DNA of 64,000 nt from Chitinophagaceae bacterium UBA2791. GTDB lineage: Bacteria; Bacteroidota; Bacteroidia; Chitinophagales; Chitinophagaceae. This document shows positions 56,168 through 64,000 of this stretch, in pieces (position 1 is the stretch's first letter; each line of letters begins with the position of its first letter). The stretch is taken from the NCBI GenBank assembly GCA_002352105.1, contig DEHV01000005.1, positions 1 to 64,000 on the forward strand. Direction: 5' to 3'. The translations under genes were made by a program, and so were the position numbers. The notes below the pieces were generated by a model. It saw only the letters and a list, made by a program, of their open reading frames with translations, was not told where the DNA came from and made no database searches.

Positions 56168-57013
56168 CTATCCCTCGCGTTCCCTCAACAACAACAAAGG
56201 AACATCGGATTCCCTTGCCAGCCGCTTGCTCACGCTCCGGCGAAACAGTCTTTCGAAAAACCCATACGATTTAGGAATGCTGATGATCAATCCCGCGCCG
56301 TGATCTTTTGCGAAATCCTCGATCTCCTCGGCGAGATCATCGTTGGTTTCTGCGTAATGGTATTCAGGCGAAAAACCGTCCAGCAACTCGTGCATTTTAT
56401 ATCGCCCCGGTATAATATCCAGGTTGAAGTGTTTTCCTTCCAATATCACATTCAACACCAATAGCCTGGCATTTAAGCGCTTCAGCCAGCTTCCGATCTC
56501 GCCCACGGGAGTATTATCGGACAATTTTGCCTGGTCGCATGCAAATACGATCTTATCGATGGGCTGGTAGCGCGCGCCCTTCGGCACGATCAACAGCGGC
56601 ATTTTGATGTCCGAAGCCAGGCTGGTAGCGCTGCTTCCAATAAATACCCGCTCCAGCCCGCTCTTACCGGTAGCGCCGGCTACCGCCAAACTGGCGCCCC
56701 ATTGCTCGGCAAGCTGCTCAACCCCGGTCGTTAACGGCAGGGTGTTTGTCGCCAATTCGATCTGGATGCCAATATCGTTCCCCAAAGCCAGGCGCAGTTC
56801 CTTTTCCATGGTTTCGAGGGACTGCAAGCTTTGCGCATGCACGGAGGAAATATAGATCTCGGTTGCCGGAACCTTCGATCCGGCCAAGGCATTGCCATAG
56901 GAATGGTAGAGCACAATACGATCAGCCCCTAGCGGCCCGGCCAAAGCAGCGGCGAATTTTGCCGCATTCAGGGATGGCTCCGAGAAATCAGTGGTAACGA
57001 TGATTGTTTGCAT
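56168..57013 (-). CDS. Universal stress protein with two UspA domains, paralog 2
   Basis: Start at 57013 (MQTIIVTTDFSEPS) gives 281 residues, the same length as its neighbour. The first domain keeps GATGKSGLERVFIGSS. The second lacks the motif, as in the neighbour. The duplication also took the AT-rich upstream segment (CGTATTTTTA... before each start), so each gene probably has its own promoter. Differences are spread evenly, so the duplication is not recent. Confidence 0.85.
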   Translation of the reverse strand: MQTIIVTTDFSEPSLNAAKFAAALAGPLGADRIVLYHSYGNALAGSKVPATEIYISSVHAQSLQSLETMEKELRLALGNDIGIQIELATNTLPLTTGVEQLAEQWGASLAVAGATGKSGLERVFIGSSATSLASDIKMPLLIVPKGARYQPIDKIVFACDQAKLSDNTPVGEIGSWLKRLNARLLVLNVILEGKHFNLDIIPGRYKMHELLDGFSPEYHYAETNDDLAEEIEDFAKDHGAGLIISIPKSYGFFERLFRRSVSKRLARESDVPLLLLREREG

Positions 57014-57437
57014 GCAATTATTTTTCAACGTAAAAATACGATATCCCCCCCTTACCATTAAACGCAGCCCCTATTATTAATAACATATTAATACCTTAGG
57101 CATTAGCAAAGACCAAACGGATGATCATACCGCAAAACACGCCCCTGCGAATCGCTTTATTGAAGCTGCATCAGGAAATATCAAGGCGCTATACCAGGAC
57201 GAATCCCTCCGGCCAGGCTATAAGGAAAATATTTTAAGGCGTTTTTACGGGGAAGATCATTTTTTGTAAAAAACCTTAACGTATTATACACACCTGTTGA
57301 TTACTTTCTTTCGCCGGAAAATATTTAATCAGCAATTTTATACACCTGCATTATGCAGGGTTTTACTTCATTCATCAGTTGATCTTACTACTATAGCCTT
57401 TATAGCAGTAAGATTTCTTGTCTAAACCTATTTAAAC
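57014..57437. other. nrdB upstream region with an open frame lacking a start codon
   Basis: An in-frame stretch of about 60 codons (57085-57268, ending FYGEDHFL and TAA) has coding-like composition but no ATG, GTG or TTG at its head, so it may be the tail of a lost gene. Downstream the region is AT-rich and includes the hairpin at 57384-57412. No cobalamin riboswitch motif is seen. Confidence 0.35.
57384..57412 (+). promoter_or_regulatory. Hairpin in the nrdB leader
   Basis: CTTACT-a-CTATA and TATAG-c-AGTAAG pair over 12 positions with one A-C mismatch, with a GCCTT loop. It ends 25 nt before the nrdB start. It may be an operator or leader structure. Confidence 0.35.
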
Positions 57438-58412
57438 ATGGGACTATTTGATAAAAGGGTGCAATACAAGCCGTTTGAATACCCCGAGGTATTACAATTC
57501 ACATCAGCTATTAATAAATCGTTCTGGGTTCATTCAGAGGTCGATTTTACGGCCGATATCCAGGATTTTCATGCCCATTTGACCGAGGCGGAGCAGCAGG
57601 CCATTAAAAACAGCCTGTTGTCGATCGCGCAGATCGAAGTCGCCGTCAAATCGTTCTGGGGCAATTTGTACCAGCATTTTCCCAAGCCCGAACTCAACGG
57701 CCTGGGGTCGACATTCGCCGAATGCGAGTTCCGGCACTCCGAAGCCTATTCCCGTTTACTGGAAGTGCTGGGTTATAACAACCAGTTCGAGCAGTTGATC
57801 GAAGTGCCTGTCATACGCGAACGCATCGAATATCTCTCCGCGGCGCTGCAATATGCGCGTTCCGGCGACAAGAAAGAATATATCTCTTCTCTTATTTTGT
57901 TCAGCCTGTTGATTGAAAATGTAAGCCTGTTCAGCCAGTTTGCCATCATCCTCTCCTTTACCCGCTTTAAGGGGCTGATGAAAAATGTGAGCAATATCAT
58001 TGCCTGGACCTCGGTGGATGAACAGATACATGCAAATGCCGGTATTTTCCTCATCAATAAATTGAAAGAAGAATACCCTGAACTGTTTACTGAAAGCCTG
58101 ACCGAAACCATCCGCGGCAGCGTGGAACGATCCATTGCGACCGAGTCCCGGATACTCGATTGGATATTTTCTTTGGGCGACCTGGAGATCGTGAGCAAGC
58201 AGGACCTGATCAATTTCATGAAAAAAAGAGCAGACGATAGCTTACAACAGATCGGCGTAACGCCTTTGTTTAATGTCAGCTCGCAGCAGATAGCCCCGAT
58301 GCTCTGGTTCGAAGAAGAAGTGTTTTCCAATAGCCTGGATGACTTTTTCGCCAAGCGGCCGGTTGAATACACTAAATTTGATAAAAGCATCTCGGCGCAT
58401 GATCTTTTTTAA
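57438..58412 (+). CDS. nrdB: Class I ribonucleotide reductase, radical (small) subunit
   Basis: The 324-residue protein has the diiron ligands Glu67, Glu97 and His100 in ECEFRH, a Glu in LLIENVSLF, and the Glu-x2-His of DEQIHANAG. The radical Tyr is Tyr104 (HSEAY, matching E. coli Tyr122). No N-terminal ATP cone is present. It makes the tyrosyl radical that starts reduction of ribonucleotides in the large subunit. nrdA follows by 28 nt. It should work as a normal tyrosyl-radical subunit, as no key residue is missing. Confidence 0.92.
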   Translation: MGLFDKRVQYKPFEYPEVLQFTSAINKSFWVHSEVDFTADIQDFHAHLTEAEQQAIKNSLLSIAQIEVAVKSFWGNLYQHFPKPELNGLGSTFAECEFRHSEAYSRLLEVLGYNNQFEQLIEVPVIRERIEYLSAALQYARSGDKKEYISSLILFSLLIENVSLFSQFAIILSFTRFKGLMKNVSNIIAWTSVDEQIHANAGIFLINKLKEEYPELFTESLTETIRGSVERSIATESRILDWIFSLGDLEIVSKQDLINFMKKRADDSLQQIGVTPLFNVSSQQIAPMLWFEEEVFSNSLDDFFAKRPVEYTKFDKSISAHDLF

Positions 58413-58440
58413 ACCCCAGCTCATTTTAAAATCTTAATAT

Positions 58441-60159
58441 ATGACTACCTTATTTGAATCCATTCCCTCTTCTTCAGCCGGTCAAATGACAGAAATGCTG
58501 GGCGCATATGAACAGGAAAAACTCTGGTGGAAGAACGAAGAAAGCGAACAGATCCTGAACCGCGGCTATTTGCTAAAGGGCGAAACAGTGGAAGGCGCCA
58601 TCGATCGTATTTGCGCCGCCGCCGCCCAACGGTTGTATAAACCGGAATTAAAAGAAGCGTTTAAAGAAATGATAGAGCGGGGCTGGATAAGCCTCAGCTC
58701 GCCCATCTGGGCCAATATGGGAACAGAAAGAGGATTGCCCATTTCCTGCTTCAATGTACACGTGCCGGATCATATCGAGGGCATTACCCATAAGCTGGGA
58801 GAAGTGATCATGCAAACCAAGCTGGGCGGGGGCACATCCGCCTATTTCGGCGCCTTACGCGAGAGAGGCAGCGCCGTGACCGATAATGGGAAAAGCAGCG
58901 GCGCCGTTAGTTTTATGCGGTTGTTCGACACGGCAATGGATACCATTTCGCAGGGCGGCGTACGCCGGGGCGCATTTGCCGCCTATATGGATATAGACCA
59001 CGGCGATATTGAAGAATTTCTTTCTATAAAAGATATCGGGCATCCCATCCAGAATTTGTTTTACGGGGTTTGCGTGCCGGATTACTGGATGCAGGACATG
59101 ATCGACGGCGATATGAAGAAGAGGCAGGTCTGGGCTAAGGTGCTGGAGAGCCGGCAGCAAAAAGGATTGCCGTATATTTTCTTCACCGATAATGTAAATC
59201 GCAACAAGCCGCAGGTGTATAAAGATGCAAATATGGCCATAAACGCCAGCAATCTTTGCTCTGAGATCATGTTGCCTTCTTCGGAAGAAGAGTCGTTTAT
59301 ATGTTGCCTATCCTCTATGAACCTGGAACTGTATGATGAATGGAAGGACACCAATGCGGTAAAGCTTGCCATATTTTTCCTGGATGCCGTGCTACAGGAG
59401 TTTATCGCGAAAACCGAAGGCAACCATTACCTGGTATCAGCCAACCGTTTTGCCAAACGGCACAGGGCGCTTGGCCTTGGGGTATTGGGATGGCACTCTT
59501 ATCTTCAAAAGAACATGATACCGTTTGAAGGGCTGCAAGCCAAGCAGCTCACCGCATCCATATTTAAGGATATACAGGAAAAAGCGATTAAAGCCAGTAA
59601 AGACCTGGCCTGGATCTATGGAGAACCGGATCTGCTCAAAGGGTATGGCCGCCGGAATACCACCCTGCTGGCCATTGCGCCCACCACTTCTTCGTCGGCC
59701 ATACTGGGACAAACCTCTCCGGGCATAGAACCTTTCAGCAGTAATTATTTTAAAGCGGGATTATCGAAAGGAAACTTCATGCGGAAAAATAAATACCTGA
59801 AGGAACTGCTGATCCGGAAGGGGATCGACAATGAAGACACCTGGCGGAATATCATGCTGAATCATGGCAGCGTTCAGCACCTCAAGGAACTGACGCCAGA
59901 GGAAAAAGAAGTGTTCAAGACCTTCAAAGAAATAAGTCAGCTGGAGATCATCCAGCAGGCTTCTATCCGCCAGCAATATGTAGACCAGTCGCAGAGCCTT
60001 AACCTGAACATACCGGCAGATGTGCCGGTAAAAGATGTCAACCGGTTATTGATCGAAGCCTGGAAGCTGGGCGTCAAAACCCTCTATTACCAGCGCAGCC
60101 AAAGCGTTTCGAAAGAAATGGTGACAAACCTGGTGAGCTGTAAAAGTTGCGAGAGCTAA
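58441..60159 (+). CDS. nrdA: Class I ribonucleotide reductase, catalytic (large) subunit, short form
   Basis: The 572-residue protein is shorter than typical NrdA because it has no N-terminal ATP cone. It keeps the catalytic set: Cys103 in SCFNVH, Asn271-x-Cys273-x-Glu275 (NLCSE), the second redox Cys in FICCLS, the radical-transfer Tyr pair (TLYYQRS), and the C-terminal redox CKSC. Without ATP cones in either subunit the enzyme should lack dATP shut-off. It is followed by a strong terminator. Confidence 0.92.
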   Translation: MTTLFESIPSSSAGQMTEMLGAYEQEKLWWKNEESEQILNRGYLLKGETVEGAIDRICAAAAQRLYKPELKEAFKEMIERGWISLSSPIWANMGTERGLPISCFNVHVPDHIEGITHKLGEVIMQTKLGGGTSAYFGALRERGSAVTDNGKSSGAVSFMRLFDTAMDTISQGGVRRGAFAAYMDIDHGDIEEFLSIKDIGHPIQNLFYGVCVPDYWMQDMIDGDMKKRQVWAKVLESRQQKGLPYIFFTDNVNRNKPQVYKDANMAINASNLCSEIMLPSSEEESFICCLSSMNLELYDEWKDTNAVKLAIFFLDAVLQEFIAKTEGNHYLVSANRFAKRHRALGLGVLGWHSYLQKNMIPFEGLQAKQLTASIFKDIQEKAIKASKDLAWIYGEPDLLKGYGRRNTTLLAIAPTTSSSAILGQTSPGIEPFSSNYFKAGLSKGNFMRKNKYLKELLIRKGIDNEDTWRNIMLNHGSVQHLKELTPEEKEVFKTFKEISQLEIIQQASIRQQYVDQSQSLNLNIPADVPVKDVNRLLIEAWKLGVKTLYYQRSQSVSKEMVTNLVSCKSCES

Positions 60160-60193
60160 CCCGCGTTGAATACAATAAACAGACAAAAAATAT

Positions 60194-60227
60194 AACGGCC
60201 GGCTGAGAATGCCGGCCGTTGTTCTTT
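60194..60227 (+). terminator. Intrinsic terminator of nrdBA
   Basis: AACGGCCGGC-tgagaat-GCCGGCCGTT is a perfect 10-bp GC-rich stem with a 7-nt loop, followed by GTTCTTT, 35 nt after the nrdA stop. Confidence 0.85.
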
Positions 60228-60386
60228 ATGCGGAAACGCCCGCTGTTTTTCCCTCCTCCTGGCAAATACGCTTATACAGTCGGCATCCTTTGTCGTAATG
60301 AGGGCCATACAATGTAACGCCCTTTAGGAATACCAGGCGGCAACATAATCTTTATGTTAAATTCCTGATTACATTAGACCATTAAA

Positions 60387-60439
60387 AAAGTTTAGGATAA
60401 AACGTTTAAGGGTAACCTAAATATTTTATCCTAAACTTT
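60387..60439 (-). terminator. Intrinsic terminator after the third SusC-SusD pair
   Basis: On the minus strand a stem of about 22 bp (AAAGTTTAGGATAAAA.. / ..TTTTATCCTAAACTTT) is followed by T-rich sequence. Its core is nearly identical to the terminator at 19029-19073, which also follows a SusD operon. The rest of 60228-60531 shows no gene. Confidence 0.75.
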
Positions 60440-60531
60440 CAATAACCTACATTAGCCAAGGCTAATGACCAGCATGTCCGTCCATGCTATAATAAAATTT
60501 GATTACGCGAAGCAATGCCTCCCCGAACCGT

Positions 60532-61950
60532 TTATTTATCCCACCAAAACCGGGTCAGCTGGTCATTGGGACCCTGCCGTTGCAAGGCTTCGTTATAATT
60601 CTCTTCGTTGATCGCCGCTTCCTGGGAAGGATATCCTTCTCTCCTGGGAATTTCCGCTGTCTGTCCGTCTACCGCCGGAACCAGTTCAGGGAATCCTGTT
60701 CTTCTCCAATCCGCCCATGCTTCATATCCGTTCAGGTACAGGTGCACCCATTTTTCGGACATGATCTTTTTTAATCCGTTTCCGGCGTCATAAGCGACAT
60801 CAGCATTTGCTATATAATTTCCATAGTCTGTATCGTTATACACCCCATAATACTGAAAAGACGCTTTGATGGCATCATTGTAATAGGTCTCCGCCTGCGC
60901 GTCTCCGCCGGCAATATAACCCACTTTAGCCGCTTCCGCTAGGGTAAATAAAACCTGGGCATAAGTGTACACCGGCGCGGGAGAACCCGCGCTGCGGAAG
61001 AAATCGCCAATACGGCTATAAGCCGCAGGAATAAAGGTGGGAGAACCCACACCGTAGGGCAAGCCCACCACCTGGCCATTGAGGTCTTCGCCATATACAA
61101 ACAATCTCGGGTCATTTTTAGGTTCCATATAATTTGTCATCGTATTGCTGATGGCGTAGTCGTTGCGATTCAGGATAACATGGCTATGGTACCAGGGGTT
61201 GAAATTGTTAGGATCGTCGGCTATGAACTTATAAATGACATTGTCGTCATTGGAATTGATGGTCCCAGCGGCGAACGCTTCGGCAAACTCTGCCTTGCCT
61301 TTCTCGTAATCATTTTTTATCAGGCGCAGCGCCATCATCATTCGGGTGGTATTGGCAAAGGTTTTCCATCTTTCCATGTTCCCGTTCAACAGGATATCGC
61401 CTGCTACGCCGGCTTCATTTGTCTTGATCTGCGCAGCGGCTTCCTTCAGTTCCTTGAAAAGATCATAATAAATATCCTTTTGAGCGTCATATTTAGGTGT
61501 GAAATCAACATCGCCCTTGAGCGCTTCCGAATAAGGAATATCTCCATAACGGTCTGTCAGCCACCAGAAATAATACGCTTTGAGGATCCTTGCCACCGCA
61601 AGCTGATTGTCGCGGTAACCATTCGTCAGATCTGCAGTAGGATCGCCGTTGTTATTTTTATCGATGATCGCCTGCAGATTGGCCAGAGCCCCGACATAAT
61701 GCGCTTCCCAGCTTACATTCACTGCCCCATACTCGCCCGGATAGGGACCTTTTGAAACATGCTGAACATTAGAGATGGCGTTATTGATGCCAAAAATCGT
61801 TACATTAAATTTAGTCAACGTGTTGGTCAATAACGATTTGGTAGACGCCTTACTCACCTGCAATGGGTTGGTATTCAAATCCCCGAAATCCCCCGGCTTG
61901 CATCCTGCGAACAGCGATCCTACCAGGACAATTGCTAATAATTTTTTCAT
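60532..61950 (-). CDS. SusD/RagB-type glycan-binding lipoprotein, locus 3
   Basis: The 472-residue protein has a lipobox (LFAGC, Cys17) followed by KPGDFGDLNTNPLQ. It is a close paralog of the protein at 20555-22039: shared blocks include LAVARILKAYYFWWLTDRYG and GYEAWADWRRTGFPELVPA, and both end in WWDK. The central loops that often contact the glycan differ, so the ligand may too. No oxidoreductase gene follows; the terminator comes directly after. The pair lies next to nrdBA. Confidence 0.9.
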   Translation of the reverse strand: MKKLLAIVLVGSLFAGCKPGDFGDLNTNPLQVSKASTKSLLTNTLTKFNVTIFGINNAISNVQHVSKGPYPGEYGAVNVSWEAHYVGALANLQAIIDKNNNGDPTADLTNGYRDNQLAVARILKAYYFWWLTDRYGDIPYSEALKGDVDFTPKYDAQKDIYYDLFKELKEAAAQIKTNEAGVAGDILLNGNMERWKTFANTTRMMMALRLIKNDYEKGKAEFAEAFAAGTINSNDDNVIYKFIADDPNNFNPWYHSHVILNRNDYAISNTMTNYMEPKNDPRLFVYGEDLNGQVVGLPYGVGSPTFIPAAYSRIGDFFRSAGSPAPVYTYAQVLFTLAEAAKVGYIAGGDAQAETYYNDAIKASFQYYGVYNDTDYGNYIANADVAYDAGNGLKKIMSEKWVHLYLNGYEAWADWRRTGFPELVPAVDGQTAEIPRREGYPSQEAAINEENYNEALQRQGPNDQLTRFWWDK

Positions 61951-61974
61951 ATCTGAATAGTTTTAAAGTATCAA

Positions 61975-64000
61975 TTAAAATGCTACCCTTACGTTCAATC
62001 CCACTCTGCGGGTTGCGCCCAACTGGCCATTCTCTTCTCCAATGCTTTCCAGTTCAGAGGGGTCTATGCCCAAGTCTCTGACGGAGACGCCGCCAACCCA
62101 CAGATTGTTCGCCACAACGCCGATATTGATATTCTTAATAAAATTGCCGCCTCCCAGGACTTTTGTCGGGATAGAATATCCCAGGCGAACCTCGCGCAAT
62201 TTAATGTAAGAAGCATCCAGCGTATTGTAGTACCCGTCGGCATGCACCCAGTCGCTGAAATATTTTTTAGCATTTACATATACGGTAGTAGGCTCTCCGT
62301 TAAATACGCCATCCAAACGAACGCCTCCTCCTTCGGATGGGAAGGAACGGATATCGTTGCCCTTGTCATTCACGCCGACAGTCGATTTAGCCTGTCCTGT
62401 TTTCACATAGTTGGGCATTGTTCCGGAAGAATAGCGGCCGCCTTTCTGGAAGTCTATAGAAAACGCAAGGTCAACCCCTTTGTAGCTTAAGCTATTGAAC
62501 CAACCGCCTGTAAGATCCGGAAGAATGGATCCGAGCTTATTGTTTTCCGTAACGGCAAGCGTTCCATTGGCAGCTGCAAATACGGTTCTGCCATGCTCGT
62601 CTTTTCTGATCATGCGGGTAATCATCATTCCCCATTTTTCTCCTACACGGTTAACAATGAACTTGCCAGTAGCAGGGTTAGAGAATACCTGTTGATCGAT
62701 ACCCGGGTACAGTTCCTTGACAAAGGATTCCGCCTTGGAAAGGTTCACTACAGTAGTCCAGCTGAAGCCATTGTTCTTTCTTTTGAAAGGCGATGCAGAT
62801 ACGCTCAACTCCCAACCCTTTCTTTGGATATTACCGGCATTGATCTGCGCAGTGGTATAACCCGAAGCGGGAGCCACAGGAATAGAAAGGATCTGGTTTA
62901 TGTTATTGTCTTTGTAATAGGAAAAGTCGATCCCGATAATGTTAAACAATCCGAATTCGGCGCCCACTTCCCATGATTTGGTCAGCGTAGGCTTGATATT
63001 TCCAGAGCGGAATTCATTGCCTATCTCGGTAGAGGGGTTGTTTCCATACTGGCTGCCCCTGATCACGGCAATATTCACCTGGTTAAAATCAAGGTCCGAA
63101 CCCACCTGTGCGTAAGAAGCCCTTACCTTTCCAAAAGTTAGCGTTTCGGAAATAGACGAACCGCGCATCAATTCAGTGAAAACAAAGCTACCCGAAACAG
63201 AAGGATAGAGATAAGAGTTATTATCGCGGGGAAGCGTGGAAGACCAGTCGTTCCTTAATGTCGCATCTAAATACAAAAAGTTCTTATATCCCAAAGTGGC
63301 TTTACCATATAAGCTGCGCACTTCCTTGGCGTTATAGTCTTCGACAATTCTTGGCCTCAGGGTGGATGCGGAAACAGCAAAATAATCCGGGAAGATCAGT
63401 CCGCCCTGCGTGCCGTTCTCCAGGAATTCGTACTTGTTTTTCCGAATATTTCCCCCTACAAAACCATCCAGCGAGAAGTCGCCGAATCCTTTCTTGAAAT
63501 TAAGATTGGTTTCATAGTTCAGTTCTGAGGTCTTGGCATAGTTGACATAATATTCATCTATCTGGACGCCGCCGGTGGACCTTCTGAAATCGCCCTGGCC
63601 CTGAATGGTATTCATACGCGCATAAGCATTAAGACTGAATACGTTGCTGATCTTATAGTTAAAGCCCAGGTTTCCTATCAGGCGATTGGTCCTTTCCGTA
63701 TTGAATGCTTCATTTACGATAAAATACGGGCTATCCCAGTACTGGGGTTTCAGGTAAACGTCGGGATTGGAAGAAGAATTGGGGTTCCCGATATTCCAGG
63801 TCTGGAAACTGCCGTCGGGGTTTCTGTAATTGCGTAATCTTTTAACGTCCAGTTGACGCTGGAACCATTGGTTCATGTTCATGAACAGGCTCAGGCCATC
63901 GTAGTTGCGCGTTTTCTCAAAAGGCTTACCCCTTGTTTTATTCGTAGTATACGCGATATCGGTCATCACCGTCAGCCGCTTATTAAAATCGTAGCTGCTG
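61975..64000 (-). CDS. SusC/RagA-type TonB-dependent transporter, locus 3 (C-terminal part, cut by window edge)
   Basis: The frame is open to the right edge, where it reads SYDFNKRLTVMTDIAYTTNK. The matching part of the locus 1 SusC is SYDVSKRLSITTDMAYITNK, so about 675 residues of the barrel are present and the start is outside. It ends RRVGLNVRVAF. The same barrel blocks as in locus 1 (GYKNFLYLDATLRNDWSS, KVRASYAQVGSDLDFNQV) show that both SusC-SusD pairs come from one duplication. Whether an ECF/FecR pair lies upstream cannot be seen. It starts 24 nt before susD. Confidence 0.9.
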   Translation of the reverse strand, partial: SSYDFNKRLTVMTDIAYTTNKTRGKPFEKTRNYDGLSLFMNMNQWFQRQLDVKRLRNYRNPDGSFQTWNIGNPNSSSNPDVYLKPQYWDSPYFIVNEAFNTERTNRLIGNLGFNYKISNVFSLNAYARMNTIQGQGDFRRSTGGVQIDEYYVNYAKTSELNYETNLNFKKGFGDFSLDGFVGGNIRKNKYEFLENGTQGGLIFPDYFAVSASTLRPRIVEDYNAKEVRSLYGKATLGYKNFLYLDATLRNDWSSTLPRDNNSYLYPSVSGSFVFTELMRGSSISETLTFGKVRASYAQVGSDLDFNQVNIAVIRGSQYGNNPSTEIGNEFRSGNIKPTLTKSWEVGAEFGLFNIIGIDFSYYKDNNINQILSIPVAPASGYTTAQINAGNIQRKGWELSVSASPFKRKNNGFSWTTVVNLSKAESFVKELYPGIDQQVFSNPATGKFIVNRVGEKWGMMITRMIRKDEHGRTVFAAANGTLAVTENNKLGSILPDLTGGWFNSLSYKGVDLAFSIDFQKGGRYSSGTMPNYVKTGQAKSTVGVNDKGNDIRSFPSEGGGVRLDGVFNGEPTTVYVNAKKYFSDWVHADGYYNTLDASYIKLREVRLGYSIPTKVLGGGNFIKNINIGVVANNLWVGGVSVRDLGIDPSELESIGEENGQLGATRRVGLNVRVAF

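Noticed and set aside
57059..57437. Cobalamin riboswitch upstream of nrdB
   Set aside because: No B12-box type GCCACTG and no matching fold seen.
57773..58390. 205-codon minus-strand frame inside nrdB
   Set aside because: Fully covered by nrdB, whose metal ligands are all present.
1..64000. tRNA, rRNA, CRISPR arrays, insertion sequences and prophage genes
   Set aside because: No spaced direct-repeat array, transposase, integrase or RNA gene could be found by reading both strands; small or divergent cases could be missed without a search tool.

Overview
The window is a piece of a Bacteroidota chromosome, most likely from a Chitinophagaceae-type soil or glycan-degrading bacterium. The evidence is three SusC/SusD-type outer-membrane glycan import pairs, two ECF-sigma/FecR modules, STN-domain SusC proteins, Tat-exported Gfo/Idh/MocA oxidoreductases, an OmpA protein with PD40 repeats, and promoters of the Bacteroidota form (TTTG, 19-20 nt, TAnnTTTG). 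No rRNA, tRNA, CRISPR array, insertion sequence or prophage was seen.

Layout. 1-3.1 kb: two tandem copies of a GH20 beta-hexosaminidase gene on the minus strand. The first runs off the left edge. The second has an in-frame amber codon just after its signal peptide. 3.4-5.1 kb: a PQQ sugar dehydrogenase fused to cytochrome c, whose last codons lie in a palindromic repeat. 5.3-9.4 kb: a plus-strand cluster of semialdehyde dehydrogenase, class III aminotransferase and DmpA/BapA-type aminopeptidase, which fits degradation of beta-amino-acid peptides. 9.6-10.3 kb: a DUF1080 (3-keto-glycoside hydrolase-type) protein.

10.4-27.6 kb: a long minus-strand glycan locus that reads, in transcription order, ECF sigma, FecR, SusC, SusD, Gfo/Idh/MocA oxidoreductase, a terminator, amidohydrolase, a second Gfo/Idh/MocA oxidoreductase, two tandem paralogous secreted proteins that may be polysaccharide lyases, and a secreted esterase. 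A Tat-exported TIM-barrel isomerase/epimerase is divergent from the sigma gene. Together with DUF1080 this resembles an oxidative (3-keto) route of glycoside breakdown.

29-34.7 kb: housekeeping and stress genes (OmpA/PD40 protein, GNAT, DoxX, M48 metalloprotease, HigBA toxin-antitoxin, Dabb lipoprotein). 34.8-46.9 kb: a second complete locus (ECF, FecR, SusC, SusD, FG-GAP/UnbV lipoprotein, PAP2/vanadium haloperoxidase-type lipoprotein). 47-53 kb: a TolC-RND-adaptor efflux operon. 53-57 kb: a beta-helix protein, a PepSY-like lipoprotein and two tandem double-domain universal stress proteins. 57.4-60.2 kb: nrdB-nrdA, class I ribonucleotide reductase. 60.5-64 kb: a third SusD and a partial SusC, close paralogs of the first pair.

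The least expected signals are non-coding. In both complete sigma/FecR/SusC loci, the fecR-susC gap carries an intrinsic terminator on the strand opposite to susC, plus a conserved leader with GGTTAA/TTAACC arms at a fixed distance from the susC start. This points to a cis-antisense RNA over each susC leader. In addition, the paralogous first and third SusCD operons end in nearly the same long terminator hairpin.
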